36,136 bases of DNA from assembly GCF_001419765.1 (NCBI RefSeq), contig NZ_LIRK01000097.1:1-36136 (forward strand). Direction: 5' to 3'. The translations under genes were made by a program, and so were the position numbers. Source of the DNA: Streptomyces torulosus. Its GTDB lineage: Bacteria > Actinomycetota > Actinomycetes > Streptomycetales > Streptomycetaceae. Each line of letters begins with the position of its first letter. Within the stretch, counting starts at the first letter, position 1. Below are positions 8,812 through 17,322 of this stretch, piece by piece. Below the pieces are notes generated by a model. That model had not been told where the DNA came from. It saw only the letters and a program-made list of their open reading frames with translations, and did no database searches.

Positions 8812-9798
8812 ATGCGCAGCACGCGCCTCGGACGCAGTGGCGTCGCCGTCACCGAACTGGCCTTCGGGGCTGCCGCCCTCGGCAACCTCCACACGCCCGT
8901 CGACGACGAGAGCGCCGCCGCCACAATGGATGCCGCCTGGGAAGCCGGCATCCGCTACTTCGACACCGCCCCGCACTACGGACTCGGTCTGCCCGAAAGC
9001 CGACTGGGCCGGCCCCTCACAGGCCGGCCTCGCGGCTCGTTCACCGTGTCCACCAAGGTGGGGCGCCTACTGGAACCCGTCGACCACCCCACCGGTGACG
9101 ACTGCGCGCAAGGGTTCGCCGTTCCGGCCACGCATTGCCGGATCTGGGACTTCAGCGCCGACGGATTACTGCGCAGTATCGACGCCAGCCTTCGCCGCCT
9201 CGGCCTTGACGCGCTCGATGTCGTGTACCTGCACGACCCCGACGACCACCTCGAGCAGGCTCTCAGCGAGGGATACCCCGCCTTGGAGCGACTGCGCAGC
9301 GAGGGCGTGGTGGGCGCCATCGGCGCGGGAATGAACCAGAGCGCCGCGCTGACCCGGTTCGTGACGGAGACCGATGTCGACGCCGTACTGCTGGCCGGCC
9401 GCTACACCCTACTCAATCACGAGGCCATCGGCCATCTGCTGCCCGCCGCCGCACGCGGCACAAGCGTGGTCATCGGCGGGGTCTTCAACTCCGGCCTGCT
9501 GGCCGCACCGCGCCCGGGTGCGACCTACGACTACGCACCCGCGTCGGCCCCACTCGTCCAACGCGCTGTGGACCTGCAGGCAGCCACCGAGCGCCACGGG
9601 GTCGCACTGCGCGCCGCCGCGCTGCAGTTCCCCTTCGGTCATCCGGCGGTGACCAGCGTGCTGGTCGGCGCCCGTTCCGCCGACGAAGTACGTGACGCGG
9701 CCGCCCTCTTGTCCCAGCCACTGCCGACAGCCCTGTGGAACGACTTGCTCGCCGCCGGCCACCTGCCCACTGGAGTGCCCACGCCGAAGAGAATCTGA
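8812..9798 (+). CDS. Aldo/keto reductase, L-fucose (D-threo-aldose) 1-dehydrogenase type
   Basis: This 328-residue protein begins MRSTRLGRSGVAVTELAFG. AKR catalytic residues are visible: Asp and Tyr in DTAPHYG, Lys in STKVGRLL and His in VYLHDPD. The GLGLPESRLGRPL and STKVGRLLEP segments are characteristic of the D-threo-aldose 1-dehydrogenase/pyridoxal dehydrogenase group. Members oxidise L-fucose to its lactone with NAD(P)+, the first step of the non-phosphorylated fucose pathway. The ATG at 8812 was chosen because AGGAC precedes it and the longer frame overlaps the SDR. The protein is cytoplasmic. The surrounding fucosidases support a fucose role, but L-galactose or D-arabinose are alternative substrates. 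Confidence 0.82.
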   Translation: MRSTRLGRSGVAVTELAFGAAALGNLHTPVDDESAAATMDAAWEAGIRYFDTAPHYGLGLPESRLGRPLTGRPRGSFTVSTKVGRLLEPVDHPTGDDCAQGFAVPATHCRIWDFSADGLLRSIDASLRRLGLDALDVVYLHDPDDHLEQALSEGYPALERLRSEGVVGAIGAGMNQSAALTRFVTETDVDAVLLAGRYTLLNHEAIGHLLPAAARGTSVVIGGVFNSGLLAAPRPGATYDYAPASAPLVQRAVDLQAATERHGVALRAAALQFPFGHPAVTSVLVGARSADEVRDAAALLSQPLPTALWNDLLAAGHLPTGVPTPKRI

Positions 9799-10494
9799 CC
9801 GCGCCTATCGCCCGATTCATCAGTTGACCACCTGTTGCAACGACACCGTTGTCCCCGTCCCCGGCCAGGCACAACCGTATTGAGCTTCATTGGCCGCCCG
9901 GGCCATGTCCCCGGCCAACCACGCAGCGGTGAGGAAGGCGTAGGGTGGCGGCCACGAGGGGGACGGATTGTGCCGGCACGGCCAAAAGTGGCCCTGGAAG
10001 GTCAGTCCCAGGCCGTGACGGACGGTCGACGGCCTTGCCCGGGGACCGCACGCGCACGGCGGCGAAGCGAGAGCGCAACCAGGGGCGCGGGGTCTCGGCG
10101 GCGCGACCGGGGCCGGCATCCGCAGAGCCCGGTCATCCTCTTCACTCGACCTATCGACTGAACACCTCCTATGTATCGGGCCTGTTAGCCCTGAGGGTCG
10201 GACGCGTCTGCCATGCACTCTCGGGCCCATCTCGCAATTTCTGTCGATGCCCTAGACAGACCACCGATTGGTGTCCGTTAATACATCCGATGTTCCTCCC
10301 GCCTAGCACATGCTGTTCGTAAGGCCAGTCATGACATCGTGTGCTGTCCTGCGAACTGCCAGGAGAAGGCCTCGTCAGAGCCGATCACCCGCCGAACGGG
10401 CGCTCGTCGGCATGGCGGTCACCGGCGGCGGGCTTCGCCCATGCATCCGCAGCCCTGTCTCACGTCAGGCACTACCGACACAGAAGGAACGATC
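9799..10494. other. Long leader region of the BNR-4 gene
   Basis: Roughly 700 bases without a recognisable gene. Overlapping frames on both strands show no conserved domain. On the minus strand a peptide ending LQQVVN, around 9824-10030, might be a decayed gene end, but I cannot name it. The stretch holds one exact ACATCCGATGT box at 10283-10293. A ribosome binding site (AGAAGGA) lies directly before the start at 10495. Confidence 0.5.
10283..10293. promoter_or_regulatory. Exact ACATCCGATGT box upstream of BNR-4 gene
   Basis: An exact copy of the 11-bp palindrome found at 7099-7109, here 202 bases upstream of the BNR-4 start codon. It ties this gene to ABC operon 1 and to the secreted fucosidase at 19742. 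Confidence 0.6.
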
Positions 10495-12561
10495 ATGCCC
10501 ATGACGCAAAGACGTCGAAGATTCCTGCCGCGGCTGCGGGCCACACTGATCGCGAGTGCCGCCGCCCTGGCGAGCATGCTGGTCATGCTTTCCGCGCCCG
10601 TTCCGGCGTCGGCCGTCGACCAAGTGACCAGGACCGATGACTTCGAACGCGCCAACGGCTCCCTCGGGGCGAACTGGGTCTCCGACCGGGGAACGTGGTC
10701 GATCGCATCCGGTGAAGCCCTCTCCGCTGCCACCCCGACGAACGCTGTCGCCACCTACCGTCCGGTTCAGCTCGGCAGCTCGTACAACGTGAGTGCTCAC
10801 ATCAGGATCGTCAGCAGCTCGCCTTCCGGTGCGGAATGGAGCGGTATCGCGGCGAACGTACAGGGAACGACCTCGCTGGACTACTACGTCCTGCGCGTGA
10901 CGACCGCCGGTGGGGCCCGCACGGGGCAGTGGCAGCTGCTGAAGATGGCGGCCAGCACCACACCGACCGTGCTGGCCCAGGGAAACATGAACGCACCCTA
11001 CGGCACATCTCTCGAACTGAACCTCGGTCGCGACGGGACCGATTTCACCGTCTCGGTGCGCAACAGCGACTCCGGGGCCACCCTCGTCGACACGTCGTAC
11101 ACGCTGCCCATCACCGACCCGACCCGTGTGGGCGGCTCCGCCGGCCTCTACTCGAACACGGGCAACCTGCGCGCGAAGTCGTTCACGTTCACGACTTCCA
11201 CCCCGGCCATCTCACCTCCGGGAACGCTCGATTGCACGGTGGACAAGGGCTCCTACGACTTCCCCGGTGCCCAGCGGCAGGTGCTCCAGACGATCCCGGT
11301 GGGCACGACGTGGGCCGGCATGCCGGTGACGCAACGGGTGCTGACACACGGTGACGATCAGTACGTGGCCTACTACGCCGCCGATCGCCGGATGACGATC
11401 GCGCACCGCAGCCTCTCGGACAACAGCTGGACCACAAAGGTGCTCCCCTCGACGTTGGGCTGGGACAGCCACAACTACATCTCGCTGGGACTGGACCGCG
11501 ACGGCAACCTCCATGTGTCCGGCAACATGCACAACGTGGCGCTGGTGTACTTCCGCACCACCGTGCCCGGCGACGTGACGTCGCTGATCCGGGTGACCAC
11601 GATGATCGATGCGTCGACCGAGAACTCGGTGACCTATCCCGAGTTCATCAACCGCCAGGACGGCAGTCTCGTCTTCAGCTATCGCAATGGTGGGTCAGGT
11701 GACGGCGTGACCTACTTCAACGCGTATGACGAGGCCTCCTCCGCCTGGTCGCGGCTGGTCGACGAGCCGCTCTTCGACGGCGAGGGATCCGACGACAATC
11801 CGAGCGGGACGTGGAACGCCTACTTCGAGAACCCTGCCCTCGGACCAGACGGATGGTTCCACATGATCTGGGTCTGGCGTGACAGTCCCGACGCCGCGAC
11901 CAACAGTCGGCTGAGCTACGCCAAGAGCAGGAACCTCGTCGATTGGTTCGACAGTGCCGGCCATGCGCTGACGACCCCGTTCCGGTACGGCGAGGCGGAT
12001 GTGATCGACCCGGTGCCGGACGGCGGCGGTCTGCTCAACGGCAACTCGAAGCTCGGCTTCGACGCCGAGGGCACTCCGATCATCAGCTATCACAAGTACG
12101 ACGATGACGGGAACTCCCAGATCTACGTTGCGCGCCCCGACGGATCAGGCGCGTGGGACATCCACCAAATCAGCGACTGGAAGGGCCGCTGGAGTTTCGG
12201 CGGTGGCGGCAGCCTCGCCTTCACGGTGTCCATGCTCGGCTCCGAGGTGATGGAGGACGGCAACATCCGCGTCGACTTCACTTGCTCGGGTGAACCGCGG
12301 AGCATCGTCATCGACGGTGGCCTGTACCCCGTGGCGGAGGCCGCGACCCCGGCGCTGCCCGCCGAGATCACGGATGTGCGCGGCACCTACCCTGGCCTGG
12401 AGGTGCGACTGCAGGCCGACCTGGCCGGCCGCAACGACACCGGCACCTACTATCTCCGCTGGGAATCCCTGCCCGCAAACCAGGACAAGCCGCGCACGGA
12501 CTGGCCTGAGGAGGGAAGTGCGCTGGAGGTGGTGCTCGTGGGCCCGCCGTCCGCGGGGTAG
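10495..12561 (+). CDS. Secreted BNR-4 propeller protein, GH145/PL42-like
   Basis: This 688-residue secreted protein has a signal peptide (basic RRRRFLPRLR, hydrophobic core, probable cleavage after ASA at residue 40). A LamG/DUF1080-like beta-sandwich spans about 45-215 (DDFERANGSLGANW to SFTFTT). A BNR-4 propeller spans about 225-600. GWDSHNYISLGLDRDGNLHVSGNMHNVALVYF, TYPEFINRQDGSLVFSYRNGGSG and GPDGWFHMIWVWRDSPDAATN are hallmarks of the family that includes GH145 rhamnosidases and PL42 rhamnose-glucuronate lyases acting on gum arabic and arabinogalactan proteins. The likely target is terminal rhamnose linked to glucuronate. The ATG at 10495 has AGAAGGA before it; the longer frame upstream lacks a signal. 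An uncharacterised neighbouring clade is possible. Confidence 0.72.
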   Translation: MPMTQRRRRFLPRLRATLIASAAALASMLVMLSAPVPASAVDQVTRTDDFERANGSLGANWVSDRGTWSIASGEALSAATPTNAVATYRPVQLGSSYNVSAHIRIVSSSPSGAEWSGIAANVQGTTSLDYYVLRVTTAGGARTGQWQLLKMAASTTPTVLAQGNMNAPYGTSLELNLGRDGTDFTVSVRNSDSGATLVDTSYTLPITDPTRVGGSAGLYSNTGNLRAKSFTFTTSTPAISPPGTLDCTVDKGSYDFPGAQRQVLQTIPVGTTWAGMPVTQRVLTHGDDQYVAYYAADRRMTIAHRSLSDNSWTTKVLPSTLGWDSHNYISLGLDRDGNLHVSGNMHNVALVYFRTTVPGDVTSLIRVTTMIDASTENSVTYPEFINRQDGSLVFSYRNGGSGDGVTYFNAYDEASSAWSRLVDEPLFDGEGSDDNPSGTWNAYFENPALGPDGWFHMIWVWRDSPDAATNSRLSYAKSRNLVDWFDSAGHALTTPFRYGEADVIDPVPDGGGLLNGNSKLGFDAEGTPIISYHKYDDDGNSQIYVARPDGSGAWDIHQISDWKGRWSFGGGGSLAFTVSMLGSEVMEDGNIRVDFTCSGEPRSIVIDGGLYPVAEAATPALPAEITDVRGTYPGLEVRLQADLAGRNDTGTYYLRWESLPANQDKPRTDWPEEGSALEVVLVGPPSAG

Positions 12562-12828
12562 AAGACGGCTGCTCGGCGCAGCGTCGGTTCTGCAGGGGCG
12601 GGCTCAGGCGAACCCGTCCCGCTGAGCGGCAGCAACAGCACACACACGTCTGCGGCCTTCGTACCGGTCCCATGTGTTTCCAGACCTGGAACACAGGATC
12701 AGGGCGAAGGCCGCCGTGCACTGCGGGGACCAGGCAGACCCAGCGATAGACCGGTTCAGAACGAGGAAGCTGTCGGTGCAGGAGGGCCGCATCGGACTGG
12801 AGGCCTCGCCGAACGTGGGCCTTGCCCC

Positions 12829-13115
12829 TTGATCAACCTCCCCGTGGTGAGCACTTCCAGCACCACCGCGCTCAAACAGGCGTCCACCTTCACGGCCGTC
12901 GCCGGACTGGCCGACGCGGGCGGCTACTCGTTCCGCGACAGCTCCGGCAACTACCTTCGCCACTACGACTACCGAGCCCGCTTCGGCGCCAACGACGGTA
13001 CGTCGACCTTCGCGAAGGACGCCACGTTCATCGCCCGGACGGGCACGACGTCGGGCTCGGTCCGCTTCGAGTCGTACAACTATCGGAGGGCCATGGGCAG
13101 CGCGCTTGAGGTCGC
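12829..13115 (+). pseudogene. CBM42/AbfB-like domain fragment
   Basis: The frame encodes GGYSFRDSSGNYLRHYDYRARFG, DGTSTFAKDATFIARTG and SVRFESYNYRR. This is the repeat pattern of the AbfB arabinose-binding beta-trefoil (CBM42: S-(F/Y)-x-S-x-x-(Y/F)-x-x-x-Y-(L/I)-R-H, then D-A-T-F). Only about one and a half repeats are present. There is no catalytic domain, no credible start (TTG 12829), and the frame then runs on into unrelated sequence. The preceding 270 bases (12562-12828) hold no recognisable gene. It is probably the relic of a secreted arabinan- or arabinogalactan-active enzyme. Confidence 0.7.
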
Positions 13116-13311
13116 TCGGAGCCGCCCATGCGGCCGGCTGCGGCTGCTGCGTACTCGCGAGCCGCCGCAGCTGACCTCGACCACGGCAGGATTCCGGACA
13201 GAGTCAAGCCAAGTGGCAGCTCAGTGCCCCTGTCGGTGGGACGGGGTGGGAGCCGGAGAGGCTGGATGTAGAGCGCGCGGAATGAACCCCGAGCCGTTCA
13301 GCTGTGACGGG

Positions 13312-14142
13312 TCACACCGGAACCGTCAGCGTCGCGGTGTACCCCTGCTCGACGGTGCCGGTGACTTTCGCGAGCTGCTGGTTGTAGCCGTCGCTGAAGA
13401 CCATGTCCGACTCCAGGGAGAGCTCGCTGAGATTCCTCACGCTCTCGCTGTAGCCGTCGGTGGCGTACACCCTGTCGCTCACGTCCTTCGGCAGCGCGAG
13501 CTGCGAGGTGTTCGTGATGGACCTGGCCGCGGTGGCGTCGGCCAGGCTGTCGTAGACCTCGAAGTGGACGTGCGGCCAGCGGCCCGGGTAGCAGCCGGGG
13601 AAGATGCTTTTGAACGTGACCTGTCCCTTGCCGTCCGCCTCCTGGACGCCGCGCAGGTAGTTCTCGTCCGTCACGCCGTCGTTGTACAGGGAGTACCTGC
13701 CCTCCCGGTCGCATTGCCAGATGTAGACGGCGGCGCCCTTCTTGGGGGTGCCGCAGCCGGAGGCGGCGTCCACCACCGTGAGCGTGATCGTCAGGGGCAC
13801 GCCCTCGGCGGTACCCCCTGCGGAGTCGCCGAAGCTCTGCGTGATGTCGCTGCGGACGACACCGCTCTCCCTCAGGACGTTGACGCCGTTGGAACCGTCG
13901 CCGGGGAAGGGGCCTTCGGTCTCCTCGGGGATCGTCTCGCACTGAACGGGCGACGACGCGGACGACGGGGAGAGCGACGGGGACGAGGACGCCGTGGTCT
14001 CCTCCTCGGAAGTGCAGCCCACCAGCGGCACCAGGCTCACCCCCGCCAGCAGCCGTACCATCCGGCGACGGGCGAGAAGGGGAAGGTCGTAGGAGAGGCC
14101 CCGGTCGTGCTCGTGCACTTCTTCCTCGTGGTTTACGGTCAT
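13312..14142 (-). CDS. Extracellular intradiol ring-cleavage dioxygenase
   Basis: This 276-residue protein has an N-terminal RRRM, a hydrophobic stretch and the lipobox LVGC, then a Ser/Pro linker, so it is probably a surface lipoprotein. The catalytic domain (about 65-270) is intradiol dioxygenase-like: ETEGPFPGDGSNG, YIWQCDREGRYSLY and FPGCYPGRWPHVHFEVY. The last supplies the family Tyr and His iron ligands. Intradiol enzymes cleave catechol rings using Fe(III). Secreted Streptomyces relatives are tied to lignin-derived aromatics. It is not obviously in an operon. The start has no strong ribosome binding site, but the N-terminus matches Streptomyces relatives from memory. Confidence 0.85.
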   Translation of the reverse strand: MTVNHEEEVHEHDRGLSYDLPLLARRRMVRLLAGVSLVPLVGCTSEEETTASSSPSLSPSSASSPVQCETIPEETEGPFPGDGSNGVNVLRESGVVRSDITQSFGDSAGGTAEGVPLTITLTVVDAASGCGTPKKGAAVYIWQCDREGRYSLYNDGVTDENYLRGVQEADGKGQVTFKSIFPGCYPGRWPHVHFEVYDSLADATAARSITNTSQLALPKDVSDRVYATDGYSESVRNLSELSLESDMVFSDGYNQQLAKVTGTVEQGYTATLTVPV

Positions 14143-14213
14143 GACAAGACGGTATGGACCGGTTGCTGTAGGCCACCAGGCATCTGGCCTGTCGGTCCCC
14201 TACCGATCGACTG

Positions 14214-14440
14214 TCATCTGCCTGTCACTGCCCGGACCCGTCTGTCGGTGACCAGGCGGGTGACGGTCTTGTAGTGATGGCCGAGTGCCTTCGCGATGAC
14301 GGGGGCCGGGGCCTGGAGGACGAGCTGACGGATCGCGGAGGTCCTGCGCACTGCGGAGGGGCGCCGATCTGACGCAGATGGACTTGGAGCTGACCGGGCT
14401 GTCCGGGCTGGCGGCCGGAGAAGAGCCACTGCGAGCTGGC
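14214..14440 (-). pseudogene. Integrase-like (tyrosine recombinase-related) C-terminal remnant
   Basis: Two reading frames together spell the end of a Streptomyces site-specific integrase-like protein: WLFSGRQPGQPGQLQVHLRQIG in one frame, then RRTSAIRQLVLQAPAPVIAKALGHHYKTVTRLVT in another. This matches my memory of a family ending WLFPGRxAGQP...RxxAIRQxVLxxPAPVVAxALGxH. At least one frameshift is present and the upstream catalytic core is missing. Confidence 0.55.
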
Positions 14441-14507
14441 TACTGCCGGACGTGGGAAGGTCTTGGCGGCTTCGGTACGCAGTGTCAGTGCCACGGAGAC
14501 GGACGTG

Positions 14508-14802
14508 GGGCGCTGTCACGTTGGCTGGGCGGGTGGGATGATCGCCGGGCTGATCATGCTGGAGGGGTGCCCGTGGAGAGCAGGTCGCTGTCGCACAAAG
14601 GGCACCGGTACCCGGCCGAGGTCATCTCCCATTGTGTGTGGCTGTACTTCCGCTTCCCGCTCAGCTTCCGTGAGGTCGAGGAGCTCATGCTCGAGCGCGG
14701 GACGTCTCCCATGAGATGGTCCGCCGCTGGTGTGTGAAGTTCGGGCAGGCCTACGCAGGCGGGCTGCGCCGCCGGCAGCCGCGGCCCGGGGACAAGTGGC
14801 TC
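14508..14802 (+). mobile_element. IS6-family element, 3'-truncated and frameshifted copy
   Basis: The left end GGGCGCTGTCACGTTGG and about 290 bases parallel the IS at 35408. The transposase would start at GTG 14573 and reads KGHRYPAEVISHCVWLYFRFPLSFREVEELMLERG. It then loses four bases at about 14702 relative to the other copy (TCGT missing) and continues in another frame as RRWCVKFGQAYAGGLRRRQPRPGDKW. Similarity stops at about 14802, before the acidic triad, so it cannot encode an active enzyme. Confidence 0.85.
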
Positions 14803-14854
14803 TACGTTCTTGAACGGGTTGGTCCTCCCGTTCGTAGGGTGAGGACACCCAGGG

Positions 14855-15018
14855 GGGCACTGCCAACTTTGACTGGGCGTCAGATGATCAAGAAGGAAAA
14901 CCCCAGCCAGTTTCTCCCTCCGGCAGGCCGATTCGGCGCTTCATTCGCGGAATCAGAGGTGAAGATTGCCAATCACCTTTGTGATCATCTGACGGTGCGC
15001 CAAAGTTGACAGTGCCCG
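14855..15018. mobile_element. 164-bp MITE-like element with 42-bp terminal inverted repeats
   Basis: Positions 14855-14896 and the reverse complement of 14977-15018 match at 34 of 42 bases. Both begin GGGCACTG and share CAACTTTG and CGTCAGATGATCA. The 80-bp interior is non-coding. Length, long inverted repeats and a GGG terminus suggest a miniature element, perhaps of the Tn3-derived kind (38-42 bp ends); that family assignment is inference. No target duplication is visible. The left flank is IS6 debris and the right flank is a truncated aldehyde dehydrogenase. Confidence 0.7.
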
Positions 15019-15533
15019 TCGAACGCCTCAGCGAGATCACGCCCGCAGATCCGATGCTCGACGACACCGTCCTTGGCCCACTGTCGTCTGCCGACGCCGC
15101 CGAGAGGCTCGCAGCCCAGGTACAGCGCGCGATCGCCAACGGAGCAACCGCTTTGCTGGCGCCTGAGCGACGGCGCGCGTTCCACGGGTGCGGGGTGCTG
15201 GCCGATGTGACCGCAGACAACCCGGTCCACCGCGAAGAGCTCTTCGGGCCGGTCGCGGTCCTGTATCGGGCGGCCGACGAGGGCCACGCTGTCGAGATCG
15301 CCAACGACACGCCCTTCGGCCTGGGCTCGTACGTCTATACCGACGACCTGAACCAGGCAAATCGCGTCGCCAACGCTCTCGACACCGGGATGGTCTACAT
15401 CAACGGGGTCGGCCAGGACGCTGTCGAACTGCCTTTCGGTGGCACGAAGCAATCAGGCGTTGGAAGGGAGTTGGGGTCACTCGGCATTCGCGAGTTCGTC
15501 AACCACCAACTGATCCGAACCGTCACGTACTAG
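15019..15533 (+). pseudogene. Aldehyde dehydrogenase C-terminal fragment
   Basis: About 170 codons match the last third of an NAD(P)+-dependent aldehyde dehydrogenase: LGPLSSADAAERLAAQVQRAIANGA, then REELFGPVAVLYRA carrying the cofactor-binding Glu-Leu-Phe-Gly-Pro motif, then LPFGGTKQSGVGRELGSLGIREFVN. The N-terminal cofactor domain and the catalytic Cys segment are missing. Homology begins exactly where the MITE-like inverted repeat ends. The type resembles succinate-semialdehyde dehydrogenases. A formal ATG-like start at 15006 lies inside the inverted repeat. Confidence 0.9.
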
Positions 15534-15603
15534 TACCCCAGTCGCGGTTCTCTATTTTCCCTGGTCAGAGGTCTTGTTCGGAGTGTAGTTGACTGACGCT
15601 CCG

Positions 15604-15916
15604 TCAGGGCGGTGGTGGTTCGTGACTCACCCGATCGGGGTGCGTGCGGCGCTGGTAGTGGCGGTGGCGGGCAATGGCCTGGTGACGTCGGCGCCAGTAG
15701 GACCAGTGGAGCCGGTGTGAGGGTCGCTGGAGCCGGGCCGTCGGGGGACGGGCAAGCTCCAGGAGCCGGCGCACTTCTGCCACGGTGAGAGGCTGCTCGG
15801 ACCGTTTCTTCGGCCCCCTCTTCGAGGACGTGGGCGGTCATCGCCGCCAGGAATGCGTCAGCGAGCATGGCCAGGGTGATGTGCCGGTACCAGCCCACGC
15901 AGCGGCGGCGGGTCAC
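15604..15916 (-). pseudogene. IS701-family transposase C-terminal remnant
   Basis: One frame gives CVGWYRHITLAMLADAFLAAMTAH. After a frameshift another gives KKRSEQPLTVAEVRRLLELA and HWSYWRRRHQAIARHRHYQRR, ending at TGA (15604-15606). This is the usual C-terminus of Streptomyces IS701-like (DDE_5) transposases. The catalytic domain is absent. Confidence 0.75.
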
Positions 15917-15943
15917 CTCCCCTGTACCTCGCCTGCATCTCCC

Positions 15944-17077
15944 CTATGTGCGCCCCAAATGCCGCATGGCCAGGGCCAGTTGCAGTCTGAGTCGGCCCTG
16001 CGGGGTACGGACGGGCCACCCGAGCAGCGCCTCGGCGTGGCCCAACCGGTCCTGGAGCGTGGAGTGGTGGACGTTGACCTCGACGGCGGCTGCCCGCAGG
16101 CTCGCCGTCGAGGCGACCGCGTGCAACGTCGTCAGCATCCAGGGCGCGTCCGCGACCGCCGCGTCCAGCGCCCGCACATCGGACGGCGGATCGGCCCCCG
16201 GCACGACAAGCTCGGCGAGCAGCCCGATACCGCCGAGCTCGTCGGCGTACACGACCCGGGGTCCGGGATCGTGCGGGGTGCCGTCGGCGGTGAAGCGCAG
16301 CGCGGTCCGGGCGGCGGCCCAGGAGCCCGGCAGTTCGAGCACGGGCACGGCGGGGCCGACACCGACCCGGCCCGGTGGGAGGGCGGTGTCGGCGGATCCG
16401 GCGTCGAGGTGCGCCGGTCCCGGGTCCGGGGCGGCGGATCCGGCGTGGGTCGGTGCGGTGCCCCGGGCCGGTACCGGTGCCGGCCCGGGGGCGGACGGCC
16501 GGGCTTGCGGATGGATCGGCCCGCGCCGGGCGGAGGCGTTCACGATGCGGGGCGGGCCGTCGAACGGCGCCACCACGCGGGCCCGGGTGGCCGGGTCCAG
16601 GCCCAGTTGCCGGGCCGCGTGCAGCCGTACCTGCTCGGGTGCGGTGGCGTCGAGGAGGGTTTCCACGAGCGCCGGGTCGTCGGCGCGGGCCGTCGGTGCG
16701 CGGCCACGGGTGCGGTCCAGGACGACACGGATGGCAGCCGCCGCCCGTTCGAGGATCACCGCGTCGACGACGCTGGGTGCCCCCGCCCGCTCCAGCCACA
16801 GCGCCGGGACACCGTCCGGCGACAGCGTGGCGGACGGCCACGCGGGGTCGGGGGGCTGGTCCGTGTCCCGGCGGTGTCCGTCGGTCTCGACCCGCAGACG
16901 TACCCGCCGCCCGGCGTCGGCGAGCCGCGCCGGACACCCGGCCAGCACGGCGGCCCCGCGCACCAGCGACTCAAGACCGGCCCGGTGCTCGGCCAGCCGG
17001 TCGAAGTAGGCGATGACCCGGACGGCGGCGCCGGCATCCGGATCCAGTGCGGTCAGCCGTCCCGCCAGCTCTTTCAT
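15944..17077 (-). CDS. PucR-family transcriptional regulator
   Basis: This 377-residue protein ends with a PucR-type helix-turn-helix: STASLRAAAVEVNVHHSTLQDRLGHAEALLGW and TPQGRLRLQLALAMRHLG (about 310-375). The preceding YADELGGIGLLAELV segment is typical of the linker domain. Residues about 185-235 are an odd Pro/Ala/Gly-rich stretch that may be a disordered hinge. No sensor domain is recognisable at the N-terminus, although MKELAGRLTALDPDAGAAVRVIAYFDRL resembles other actinobacterial members. It is codirectional with the esterase 245 bases upstream and could regulate it; the target is unknown. Confidence 0.85.
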   Translation of the reverse strand: MKELAGRLTALDPDAGAAVRVIAYFDRLAEHRAGLESLVRGAAVLAGCPARLADAGRRVRLRVETDGHRRDTDQPPDPAWPSATLSPDGVPALWLERAGAPSVVDAVILERAAAAIRVVLDRTRGRAPTARADDPALVETLLDATAPEQVRLHAARQLGLDPATRARVVAPFDGPPRIVNASARRGPIHPQARPSAPGPAPVPARGTAPTHAGSAAPDPGPAHLDAGSADTALPPGRVGVGPAVPVLELPGSWAAARTALRFTADGTPHDPGPRVVYADELGGIGLLAELVVPGADPPSDVRALDAAVADAPWMLTTLHAVASTASLRAAAVEVNVHHSTLQDRLGHAEALLGWPVRTPQGRLRLQLALAMRHLGRT

Positions 17078-17183
17078 GGCTCCATGGTGCGCCAGGGGCC
17101 ACGTTTCGTGGAGTGTGTGCGCTCACAGGTCGCGCGGGGGGTGCGGTACGGGCCGCCTCTCCCGCGCGACCGCCGCGTTCGCG

Positions 17184-17246
17184 CCCTGAAGGGGCGCGGG
17201 GAACTGCGCGGCCAACCCCCTGCGCAACCTGCGGCGAAAGAAACCG
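17184..17246. repeat. Streptomyces-type dispersed intergenic repeat
   Basis: The stretch containing CCCTGAAGGGGCGCGGGG and AACTGCGCGGCCAACC resembles a short motif I have often seen between genes in Streptomyces chromosomes. It lies between the esterase and PucR genes. No function is assigned. It supports the genus-level call. Confidence 0.45.
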
Positions 17247-17322
17247 CCTCCCCCACCACGCGTGGGCAGGCGGGTGCGCGGTGGCGGCTTCGCGTCAGCC
17301 GCACCCCCCGGTACCCGGCCCG

